NCBI GenBank assembly: GCA_023078685.1 | Contig: JALGAS010000001.1 | Span: forward strand, 3,410,001-3,474,000 | Reading direction: 5' to 3' | DNA from: Neopestalotiopsis rosae | Taxonomy: Eukaryota; Ascomycota; Sordariomycetes; Amphisphaeriales; Sporocadaceae | DNA: 64,000 nucleotides | In this document: piece after piece, positions 29,201 through 38,588 of the stretch | Layout: each line of letters starts with the position of its first letter | How positions within the stretch are numbered: position 1 is the first letter of the stretch | The notes under the pieces: generated by a model | Seen by the model: only the letters and a program-made list of their open reading frames with translations | Database searches by the model: none | Told to the model about the DNA's origin: nothing | Program-made: the position numbers and the translations under genes

Positions 29201-30439
29201 ATGATTCCCGCAAGATCATTGGCGAGATCCGTCCCTCGGGCGACTGCTCGCTCCTGCAGAGCTACAAAATCTCAGACCCGATTCCAGTCAAGTACTTCTT
29301 CATCCGCTTCTTCCACGGGAAGCGCTCCATCCGGAAACTCCCACATTGGTGCTGGTGTTGCTGGCGGTCTGGCAGCTGCCACTGTCCTCTATGGCGCCTA
29401 TTATTTCAGCCCTTCTGGCCGCATGTCCCGGACTGTCAACAAGACCGTAAAGGAAGCCAACAAAAAGTACCAAGAGGCTGCCACGAAGCTGCAACGAAAC
29501 ACTCCTAGCGCCGACGAGACCATCAACTATCTCAAGGACTTTTGCTACTCCTACGTGGCTTGGATCCCTGGTGGCCGCCAATACGTCGACTTGGCCTTCA
29601 AGGATGTCGAGACTGTGCGCAAGAACCACCGCGAAGAGGCTGATCAGATCCTCAACGATGCCTACAAGCAATTCCAACAGCTTTCCAAGTCTGGGCTCAG
29701 TGTTGAGACAGCCTCCAAGGCTGCCGAGGTCCTGGCTGACTTGTCCCGAAAAGTCGGTGCCCTTGCTGGTGACGCATTTACTGATGTCCTCGACAACCAC
29801 CCCCAACTAAAGGACAAGTTTGGTGGTAGCATTGATCAGCTCAAGCGGATGGGTGACCAGTACGGACCCGAAGCCAAGAAGCAGGTTGACGAAACTTGGT
29901 CTCAAGTGAAGGACGTGCTTGGTGGTGGCCTAACAGCCGCAAACTTGGACAAGGTCCGACGTCTCATTCAGGATAAGGTGGAACAAGTCAAGAAGCTGGG
30001 AGACGAAGCCTGGTCAAAGGGCCTTGAGCAAGCAAAGCCTTACCTGGACAAGAACCCCAAGGTCAAGGAGCTTATTGAGAAGAACGTAGATGCTCTCAAG
30101 CAGGGAAATGCCAAGGAGCTCTTTGAACAGGCCAAGAAGGCCGTCGAGTCGGGAGACACTGGAGATATTGAAAAGTACGTGAACAATGCTGTGGAGAAGG
30201 CCAAGTCTAAGGGCTCGCAACTTGGCAAGAGCTTTGGCCTGGAGCAATACATGGACCAGATCCCCAATGGCAGCGAAATACTGTCCAAGCTGCAGCAGTT
30301 GAGGGACGTTGCCGAGAAGCACTCTGAGGAGGGCAAGAAGCTGGTGGAAGAGACCCTTGCCGAGATCAAGCAGGTGCTTGAGAAGAAGTCTCAAAAGGCC
30401 GAGCAAATCGTCGACAAGGCCAAGAAGGAGTCGAAATAA
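29201..30439 (+). CDS. Predicted mitochondrial membrane protein with long amphipathic-helix region
   Basis: A single exon encodes 412 residues from MIPARSLARSVPRATARS. The frame is open further upstream without an ATG, so 29201 is the first start. Residues 1-35 are Arg/Ser/Ala-rich without acids (mitochondrial presequence). A Gly/Ala-rich hydrophobic segment follows (GAGVAGGLAAATVLYGAYYF, about 50-69). The remaining ~340 residues are rich in Lys, Glu, Asp, Ala and Gln, with heptad and 11-residue-like spacing reminiscent of apolipoprotein or LEA helices. I do not recognise a named family. A single-pass inner-membrane protein with a large coiled-coil or lipid-contacting domain is inferred. It could be a cristae-shaping or stress factor, but nothing in the sequence proves that. 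Confidence 0.8.
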   Translation: MIPARSLARSVPRATARSCRATKSQTRFQSSTSSSASSTGSAPSGNSHIGAGVAGGLAAATVLYGAYYFSPSGRMSRTVNKTVKEANKKYQEAATKLQRNTPSADETINYLKDFCYSYVAWIPGGRQYVDLAFKDVETVRKNHREEADQILNDAYKQFQQLSKSGLSVETASKAAEVLADLSRKVGALAGDAFTDVLDNHPQLKDKFGGSIDQLKRMGDQYGPEAKKQVDETWSQVKDVLGGGLTAANLDKVRRLIQDKVEQVKKLGDEAWSKGLEQAKPYLDKNPKVKELIEKNVDALKQGNAKELFEQAKKAVESGDTGDIEKYVNNAVEKAKSKGSQLGKSFGLEQYMDQIPNGSEILSKLQQLRDVAEKHSEEGKKLVEETLAEIKQVLEKKSQKAEQIVDKAKKESK

Positions 30440-30735
30440 GTAATTAATTGGTCCAAAGACTTGCAGTATACTGGCTTCTGCGCCCTTAGTAGATGAAGCT
30501 CAGTGATACACTAATACGAAAATAATCTCAACGCCACCACTTTTTAACTGACGACACAGATACTACTTTGTGAAAAGTGTATAGTTCCAAGCGTCGTTTA
30601 CATTCTACACACGGATTCGTCACCGTACAGGCTTGCTTGAAGCCATCACGCCGTTCGTTTAGGTCAGTGGAGACGTGCTATTGATAATATAGCATCATAG
30701 CTCGTCACCCAACACAATCACACAAGCACTTCTCA

Positions 30736-30827
30736 TCTCGATTAGTATAGTGGTCAGTATGCCAGCTTGTCATTTCCATCATACTTGGAGTGCGCTGGAG
30801 ACCGGGGTTCAATTCCCCGATCGAGAG
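30736..30827 (+). tRNA. tRNA-Asp (anticodon GTC) with intron
   Basis: The acceptor stem TCTCGAT/ATCGAGA is perfect over seven pairs. The D-arm region is TAGTATAGTGGTCAGTATG. The anticodon stem CCAGC/GCTGG is perfect, with loop TTGTCA...C giving GTC. The T arm is CGGGGTTCAATTCCCCG and the discriminator is G. A 20-nt intron lies between loop positions 37 and 38 (30773-30792). The mature length is 72 nt. Confidence 0.93.
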
Positions 30828-31045
30828 AAATATAGGGTTCCAAATTGGTCGCTTTTTTGGCCGGTCTCGAAAATTGCCTCCTCTTTTTTTGTCACTTGAC
30901 TTTTTCTCGCACGGAAAAGGAAAAGCGCGTGACGCTGCCTCGAAACTTGTATTTTGAATAATTTGCACAGTATTACTGAGACATGTTTGTAGTATAATGA
31001 TATTGGTGACATTGGACATTCTATGGTCGTATGGCAATTCCAGGA

Positions 31046-32575
31046 CTAAAACAATGTGCCGTCTCCCTCGAATAGAATGGGACTAGACTTGGTCTCCGGT
31101 CTCAGCTTGGCCGCCAGTTCACGACCACCGAGCCAGCTGCCGGCTTCCAGCATTTGTGCCAGGTTCAGCTTGACTCCCTCCTTCTCAAAGTGCGCCGACA
31201 CTAGGCCGTGCAGCTCGTCCAGTAGCGCAACCGTCATGGCGCGCCACTCAACAATGGTATCACCCGTCGCGGAATACAGAGGCAGGCTCTGGCCCGAGGC
31301 CTTTTGGCCGGCCGCGAGGACCTCGGGCTTGAGCTTGAGCGCCCCGAGGTCGTAGAACAGGCCGCCGTTGCGGTATTCTGGCAGACCCGTGCCCAGGCTG
31401 TCGTTGACGACCTTGATGCCGAGCACGCGGGTCAGGGGGATCAGCAGCGAGTAGCCCAGCCACTGCGTCAGCTTGTGAAAGGGCGCAATGGCCGCCGCCG
31501 CCGCCTCCGAGGCACCGCCCGCGCGGTCCGCGAGCACCTTGAGCGGCCAGGCGTCGCCGATGGGGTTGCCGGCCAGGTGCGTCCGCTCCTTGGGCCACGA
31601 GGGGATCAGCACGCCCTGCAGCACCGACCAGAGGTCCGTGTAGTCGAGCGTGTTGGGCTCCTTGGCGCTGGCAACCAGATAGTCGACCATGCTGCCGGGC
31701 CGGCCCTCGGCTCCAAAGATTTGCGGATCGCCATTGCGCAGTTGCTGGCCCACGGCGTTCCAGAGCTTGACGCGCGACGAGACGCCCACCATGGGGTTCT
31801 CGGGCGTGATTTGGAACTGCTGGCAAAAGAGCTCTTCCGTTACTCCCTGAAGAGCGGCCGCTGCGAAGATGGGAAACGTTAGTCCATAACTTCAATCATA
31901 TCTGGAGATACAACATTTTGACTAAAGGATCGGGGAGAGGGAAACTTCGTACAATCCACGCTATGGGGTTTGTCCTTGTTGGAACTAAAGCACCCGGCCT
32001 TGAACATGTAGAGGGACGCCACGGCCGTGCCCTCGCTGCGGCTGTAGACGCGACCCGAGCCATCGGGCTCGGTGAACGTCCACTTGTCGCCCACGCCGGC
32101 GTCGCAGAGCACGGATACGAAGAAGAGGTCGAGCAGCCGGCGCGTCTGCTCGAGCTTGTCCCGGCAGCCCTCGGACGACCACTGCGAGAGGAGCGCGGCG
32201 ACGCGGTTCACGCCGCCGACGTTGAAGTGCTGCCAGCGGCCGTGGGGTGGGATCTCGGCATATCTGTCGGGGCCAAAGTCGCGCTGTATGTTTTGGTTCC
32301 AAGGAGGTCCGGGTCAGTCAAATTGCCTTGACCACACCGGCGAACATTGCCTTCTTATTTTTTCTTTCTTCTTCCCATTCCTTCTAGTCTCAAGAATCCA
32401 ATCTTACCTTGATTATATCAATAACAACGTTTGCAACTTCGGTCATGCGCGGCTCGTCATAGTCGAAGCTGTTTAGAGACCCCTCTTTAGCTGCCTGTAG
32501 CACCAAGCGGGACCGCTCGCGCACGGCTTGGAGGCTAAAGAGATAGGCAATGTCGGGAGATACAGGGTCGGCCAT
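31046..32575 (-). CDS. URC4: URC4-type uracil catabolism protein (DUF1688)
   Basis: Exons 32575-32408, 32283-31953 and 31860-31046 give 437 residues, the usual size of DUF1688 proteins. Recognisable blocks are the N-terminal AYLFSLQAVRERSRLVLQAA, then IPPHGRWQHFNVGG, DKWTFTEPDGSGRVYSRSEG, SSRVKLWNAVGQQL, GRPGSMVDYL, and GDTIVEWRAMTVALLDELH near the end. In yeasts URC4 is one of the genes needed to use uracil as a nitrogen source by the URC route, which starts with phosphoribosylation of uracil. The biochemical step of Urc4 is not firmly known to me. The NCS1 permease 2.8 kb away fits a functional pairing, with a mitochondrial gene and a tRNA in between. Confidence 0.9.
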
Positions 32576-34331
32576 TTTATTGCTGTGAAATGTGTTTTGG
32601 AAATTTTAAGAGTCTAGATGATTCGTCTCATGTGTATATATTTTGATGAATTTTCTCGTGTTCAGCATCAGATATCCGTTGACCATGAGATAGATGTCAT
32701 CTGTAGCTAGGGAGAGGTGCAGTATCGTGTCTCACAGGTCCAATCGATAACCGCAGCTTAACGACGGACCAACGGAACCGGCCGATCGCCGCTGCCAGTT
32801 TTGTGAGAGTGCATCTTTGTCAACAACGGACCCAATTGATTGAAGTTGTCGGATTCTAACCAAACATATACTCAAATATATGGTCACATAAACGACGAGT
32901 ATATCATCGTGAGAGCTTCAGACTGGAGTATACAGAGTCGCGACAAACAAGAGTGCGGAATACGTAACCCAAACAGGGATGACGACGGTTCAGGGCGATT
33001 ATTGATTGATGGTGTGTGTCGGGAGCTCTCTCTATTTTAGGCGGGATGGTCCAAGGGTCCACCCAAGTCAGCGTCCTTTGGATATAGTCATATTTTATGC
33101 ACGACTCTCCACGAATGAATTAAGCAGAAAAGTGTAACAAAACCTTTCAGTCTTGTAGCAGAAAATATGCCTCGACTGGGGGAATCCAGGACAAGCTTCG
33201 GCCCGCCAAGCAATTTTATCTGATCCGGCTTCGGGGGCGTTGATGATCTATCCCTGCTGACGAGGGAATAAATGTTTTTATCAGATCCGCGCCGTCCAAC
33301 CACTGGCCGGGCTCCCAGGCTCCATCAGCACACCACACCCACCAGAAACTCCTCCACCAACCCCACATGGACAGGCCACACAAAGTTATCAGATCCGACT
33401 TGCGTGTCTCTGCCAAGCCGCCCTCCCCTGCCTCCGACCTGCCGTCTCAAGCAGACGAGCTCCGGTCAGTGGGTGTTCTCGGGTGGTGCTGGACGTAACC
33501 AGTAGCCAGCAGCAAGCAGTAACCTGTCCGCGAAGAAAGAGACCACTCGCTGGTCCCTGTTTGTTTCTGCATTAGCTGCGAAAAATTCTGATCGCCGCCC
33601 TCCCCTTCTTTCCCACCCCAGTAATCTGTACGCTGCTTGCCGTTGCTGCGTGAAACCTTGAAAACCTTGTTCCCCTTGTTCAGATGGGGTAATGGTCTTG
33701 TTCATCAGGTACTTCGGGGTACGAACCGGCACCGCGTGCGCTTGGAGGGGACCATTTGACCAGTAGTGGTGGGTAACTTCAGGCAGGTTTGGCCTACCTA
33801 CCTCGCATAGGCATGATGCAGAAATGGTCCCTCTTCAGGGCCGTCGACTTTTGGGGAGCCAGGAGCCAGGAGCAAGAGAAAGAACAAGCGTCGGTCGGTC
33901 GTCCGCGCCGAGCTATGACGTGACGCGTTCCCAACTTATACCTAGTACGATTGCAGTATCCCATATTGCACAAGCAAGCAAGCTCCGAGCAGGTCACGAT
34001 GCAGGGACCGCGGGCTGAGGGTGCGCGGAATTGGGAATACGTAAGGGTATAGTAGTATGGTACGTACGAGCCGAGGGGTTGCCGTCCAGCACCCAGAAAG
34101 TCGGCCCACTAGAGCTCTCGTCTCGTGAAGATTGAACGGATCTCGGGCGAATCGATATTTTCTGAGAACTGAATGTTTGTTCTTACTACTACCATTGCTG
34201 CTTATTGCCATTACGGTCCTGCTTTTCAGTCATCAGTCATAGAGTCTTGCTACTTTGCTTGAGCTCTCGATTTCGTTGCCGCAACAAGTATACAATCCAG
34301 ACAGGCATATCATTCACCACTTACAGTCATC
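32576..34331. other. 1.75-kb divergent promoter region of URC4 and the SidL-like gene
   Basis: No gene is seen. It contains three ATCWGATAA sites (listed separately). A possible 5'-UTR intron of the acetyltransferase gene (GTAAGG near 34038 to CTTACAG just before 34327) could move the transcription start closer to those sites. That intron is inference. Confidence 0.45.
33216..33394 (-). promoter_or_regulatory. Cluster of three iron GATA-factor (SreA/Sre-type) sites
   Basis: Exact matches to ATCWGATAA (minus strand) lie at 33216-33224, 33278-33286 and 33386-33394. All three extend to the same 12-mer CGGATCWGATAA. SreA-type GATA repressors of filamentous fungi bind this motif at siderophore and iron-uptake genes. 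The cluster is 0.94-1.1 kb upstream of the SidL-like start and 0.64-0.82 kb upstream of URC4. The siderophore gene is the likelier target. Confidence 0.75.
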
Positions 34332-35705
34332 ATGGTGCTCCCTCAAGACAATGAGCCGGTGCTCAAGCTGCCGCACCCTTACTTGACGCCGTATGTCTTG
34401 GAAAAGTCCTCCATCGCCAACAAGAGCGTTCCCTTCTACCAGGCCAAGCCTCAGCAGGCTGCCAATGGCAAGAGTCTGTCAGAGCCTCTTCACAACAGCT
34501 CTCTCTTCTTCACCGAGCCCACAGACTTGAAGTCGAGCGAGAGGCCGGCAGAGTCCAACAACACTCCCTGGGGCCGAGCTCGACGATCGCCCTCTTCGAC
34601 CTTCCTGTGGGAGGGCGCAAAGGCTCCCACCCTGGGCCAGGCATGGCTTCTCGTCTACATTCTGTTCACGGTCCGACCGCAGATGGAGTACTGCCGTCTG
34701 ACTCTGGAGGGAGCCGGCAAGGAGAACCTGGCCAAGCAGCTTAAGAGCGTCCTGCTGGCCATCGACCACCCGTCCAACCCCGAGACGTCCGAGGATGAGC
34801 TTCTGCTGCTGCGCAGCACCTTTTGGCAGGGCGCCGGCTCGCCGTTTGGCCCGCGCACGGCCTGGATCCCCGAGGACGACGAGCCCGAGACGCCCAAGCC
34901 GCTGTCGTCGTACCCGCTCACCCCCTACGAGAACACCATGACCAGCGAGGCCAACACGGTGCTGACCTGGCACCCGCGCCGGCCGGCCAAGCCCCGCCCC
35001 GGCTCCGTCATCTACAGCCGCTACATCCCGCACCTCAAGGAGAACTTCTCCATGGTCGCGCTCGACTGGCAGAACGAGGAGCACCTCCGCCTCTTCCACG
35101 AGTGGCAGAACGACCCCCGCGTCTCCCAGGGCTGGAACGAGACTGGTACCCTCGAGCAGCACCGCGAGTACCTGAGGAAGCAGCACGTCGACCCTCACCA
35201 GATCACCATTCTGGCCAGGTTCGACGACACCTTCTTTGCTTACTTTGAAGTTTACTGGGGCAAGGTGAGTACATCCCCAAATCATAAAAGAACACCAGCG
35301 TGGAAAAAAGAAAAGAGGCTAACGAAATGACTCTCACAACAGGAGGACCGCCTGGGCGCCTACTACTCCGCCGGCGACTTTGACCGCGGCCGGCACTCGC
35401 TTGTGGGCGACATTCGCTTCCGCGGCCCGCACCGCGTGACGGCGTGGTGGTCGAGCCTGATGCACTACCTGTTCCTCGACGACCCGCGCACCATGTACGT
35501 GGTCGGCGAGCCAAAGTACACCAACAGCTCCGTGCTCGGCTACGACTTCATCCACGGCTTCGGCCTGGACAAGTTCGTCGACCTGCCCCACAAGCGCTCG
35601 GCCTTTGTGCGGTGCTCGCGCGAGCGCTTCTTCCAGCTCTCGCCGCTCGCCGAGAGCGAAAAGGTCGTGGGCGGCACCATGGTTGGTTTGCTGCCCAAGC
35701 TCTAG
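34332..35705 (+). CDS. SidL/SidF-like siderophore N-acyltransferase (hydroxyornithine acetyltransferase)
   Basis: Exons 34332-35264 and 35343-35705 give 431 residues. The C-terminal half is the GNAT-like domain shared by IucB, MbtK and fungal SidF/Sid[21 protein letters not shown], then EHHREYL-like [33 protein letters not shown], and [20 protein letters not shown] near the end. SidL acetylates N5-hydroxyornithine for ferricrocin; SidF transfers anhydromevalonyl for extracellular fusarinines. I cannot separate them with certainty. The last three residues are PKL, a weak resemblance to a peroxisomal PTS1 signal, which would favour a SidF-like location. Three SreA-type sites lie upstream, and it converges with the AIF-like oxidoreductase. 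Confidence 0.88.
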
Positions 35706-36137
35706 AGAGAGAGGAGAGAAGAGAACAGCAGAGATTAAAACATGAAGGATGTTGATAAAAAAGATTGCATGTCATCACGTACATTATTTTTCACATAGTA
35801 GGCGTTTTAGGTAAAAATGGGATTAATCATTTTATCACAATTGACTTTTACAAGAAATGAGGAGAAATGAATCTCTTTACGTCTGAACTCTTCTTTCATT
35901 CGTGAAACTTTTCTATCGTCACAACAATCTACCAAAAGGGGAAAAAATGTGCTACACAATCTTCTCTCGTCAAATTGCAGCCTATGTATTGAGGACTTGG
36001 GGTAAAAGAAGAAAAGCGTTTCATGCCCAGCCCTTGTGACATGGTTGTCTGTCTACCTCATAAAAAAAGCATGGCCCTTGTAAAAATCGATCCAAAAGAA
36101 ACGCCGTATCCAAATGCACTCATATAAGCTTTTCTTT
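35706..36137. other. Intergenic between two convergent genes
   Basis: This is 432 bp, AT-rich, and presumably holds both polyadenylation regions. No gene is seen. Confidence 0.45.
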
Positions 36138-37866
36138 TTAGGCCAAGCTTCCGCCCAGACGCAAGTGGTCCCAGCAGACTAGAGGGGAAAAGGCAATTTG
36201 TTAGCTAAAGTGTGTTCCTCTAAATTTGGGGGCAGAAAACACCATGGTTTGTCTTATGGGGGAAAAACTTACTTCTGAAACCAAGATCCTCCTCAAAGAA
36301 GAGCTGCATGACCTGAGGGCCAGAGGACATGCCGTCGGGGCCGTAGGAGACGGCCGACTTGCCGACGGCCAGGCCAATCATGGGCGGGACCTCGTCAATG
36401 GTGTTGAGCTTGGGCTCGGCGCCCGAGATCTGCTGCTGCATGATCTGGTGGATGTTGAGGCCGGTGAGCTTGCCCTGGTGCATGGCGGAGCCGCAGCGCT
36501 TGATGCCGGACCAGTTGATCAGGTCGCCAATGGCGAAGTGGTCGTCGGCGTGGGGAATGGCCTTGTTGGCGAGCTGGAGCGAGTTGGTGACGTTGACCAG
36601 GCCGGTCGACTCCTGCAGGGCCTCGCGGGGCAGGAAGTCGGTCGAGGGCACCGACTTTGAAATGGCCATGACGACGGCGCTGGCCACGAGCTTGTGGCCG
36701 TTTTCGAACTCGACCTCGTAGGCGTCCTGGCCGGCCGCGTTCTTGATGGGCGTGCTGCGCGTCAAGCGGTGGTCCATCAGGCACTCGACGCCGGCCTCGC
36801 GCGTCAGGTCCAGCGCGCAGTCCTTGACGCTGTCGGGCAGCGGCTCGGCCGACAGGAGCTTGTCCCGCGAGTGGGCGAGGATGACCTTGATGTCGGGCTT
36901 GACCGTCTTGAGCTCGGCGGCCATCTCGATACCAACGGCACCTGTTTGTGTCTCATGTCAGTATTTCCTTCAATGAGATTTATAAGATGATTTGACGTCA
37001 GGGGCGGCACATACCTCCACCAACGACGAGGACGGGGTCGCTGTAGGCAGTCACGGCATCAATGTGTCTGTTGGCCTCGATGAGCCATGCCTTCTTGCTC
37101 AAGGCTTGGGGCACGACGGGGAATGCTCTGCGGAATCCGGTGGCGCTGACAAAGAAGTCGTATTCATCGGTGCGCTCGTGCTGGTCGGCGTTCTCGCGAA
37201 TGGTGGCGGTCTTGGCGGCGGGATCAATGCTCACCACGCTGCCGTGGACGAACTCGACGTCGGGTCTCTGCAGGATCTTGACGTCCTTGTACTCAACCCA
37301 GGCCTTCTCGGCGTAGCTCTTGTCCGAGAAAGCCAGTGGTGAACCGATCAGGTGATCTTGAAAAAAGAGAGGCACACATGTTAGCAGACCGGACCGACAT
37401 CGCTCACTGGCAGACTTTAGAGGTTGGGGGCGCAAAACTTACAGTAACCATCTCTCTCATCGACAATGGTGACCTTGACGTGGATGGGGCTGTCGGTGCG
37501 GCTGTCACAACGCTCAATCAGGTGAATGGCGCAAGACAGACCAGCGTAGCAACCACCGGCCACAAAGACCCGGTATGGCTTCTCGGCGGTTCCGGTAACG
37601 GGGGCCATTGTGTGATATAGGGTGTGCTGTACTTTGGGTAAAGACGACGGAGGAGGAGCAGGAGGAACAACAACAACAGGTCGGGCAATGCGGGATGAGA
37701 AGATTTGGGAAGAGCCACGCGTGAAGGGTAGGATTGTTGATGTCAAGGAGGAAGAAGTTTGAGCACGACTACTAATACGGCCAAAAGAACGGAAAGCAGA
37801 CGCGCGCCGAAGGGAGGAGCAGAAGAGTATATTGAGCCCTAGATCAGCAGCGTGTGGGGAAGGCAT
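36138..37866 (-). CDS. AIF/AMID-like FAD-dependent NAD(P)H oxidoreductase
   Basis: Exons 37866-37443, 37356-37015, 36941-36273 and 36178-36138 give 491 residues. Two dinucleotide folds are visible: the FAD-binding VFVAGGCYAGLSCA (about 100-113) and the NAD(P)H-binding VLVVGGGAVGIEMAAEL (about 250-266). The FAD-contacting HFAIGDLINWSGIKRCGS is near the C-terminus. The last exon encodes only about 13 residues (ending LRLGGSLA). From the first ATG the leader of ~60 residues is Arg/Ser-rich and acid-poor, like a mitochondrial presequence. A second in-frame ATG at 37608 (MAPVTGTAEKPYRV) would give a 405-residue form without it. Relatives include Aif1, AMID/FSP1 and fungal NADH oxidoreductases. Three iron-GATA sites lie upstream, so an iron-linked reductase role is a hypothesis. 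Confidence 0.88.
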
Positions 37867-38246
37867 CGTTTGGACCGTGACATTGGGTCACTTTGTCCGG
37901 CACCCATATGCCTGCTGCAGAGGGTAGGTGACATGACGGGAAATACATAAACTTCATTCTTCTTGTTGCTGCTATTGCTGCTTGCTGCTCGCTGCTACAA
38001 CCAGCCAAGGTTCCCCCTTACTCCCGACTGTTTCACGATCGTCATGAGGACAGAACAGAACACACCTTCATTAGGACCGGCATCGGGGGGTACTTGATGA
38101 TGTTCATCACATCTTGTTGTCGTGGCATCATCATGGTTATTACTTGGACAGGTTGTGGCTCTCAACGGCTGTCCGGACCTCGACATTTGAGGCGGGCCCA
38201 AGTTTTTTTTTTTCTTTGGCGACAGGCGCTGGCTAATACGTAACGC

Positions 38247-38588
38247 TTATCAGATTGGGCTAACGGAGGAAATGCCCCTCTAGAGTAGCTCTCGTATATT
38301 GTCACAGTGAAGGAAAGAAAAAGAAAAAAAAAGAGCGGCGAGCCGAGGGCCTGGGATTGCACGGGGTGATTTTTGTCCCTCACTCATTCCAATCGATTGC
38401 GGGCGAGACGAGGGGTAACGAGGCAGGTGTTCATTAAAGACGGTCAATGAGCAAAGAGAGTCAAAGACGCGACGACTGAGACTGCGCATTTGCCCGAAGT
38501 TTGTGGAGCAGCGCATCAGATAACTCGTCTTGGCACCATCTAAGAGACCCGAGAAGACCCACGATGGACCAGCCAAATTTTATCAGAT
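38247..38588. promoter_or_regulatory. Second cluster of three iron GATA-factor (SreA/Sre-type) sites
   Basis: Exact ATCWGATAA matches are at 38247-38255 (minus), 38515-38523 (plus) and 38580-38588 (minus). They lie 0.38-0.72 kb upstream of the first ATG of the AIF-like gene. A CCAAT box sits between them near 38390, which could serve the CCAAT-binding complex with HapX. No other gene start is close. Confidence 0.7.

Noticed and set aside
34479..35285. A 268-codon minus-strand frame opposite the SidL-like gene
   Set aside because: It mirrors the codon bias of the real gene; no motif is seen.
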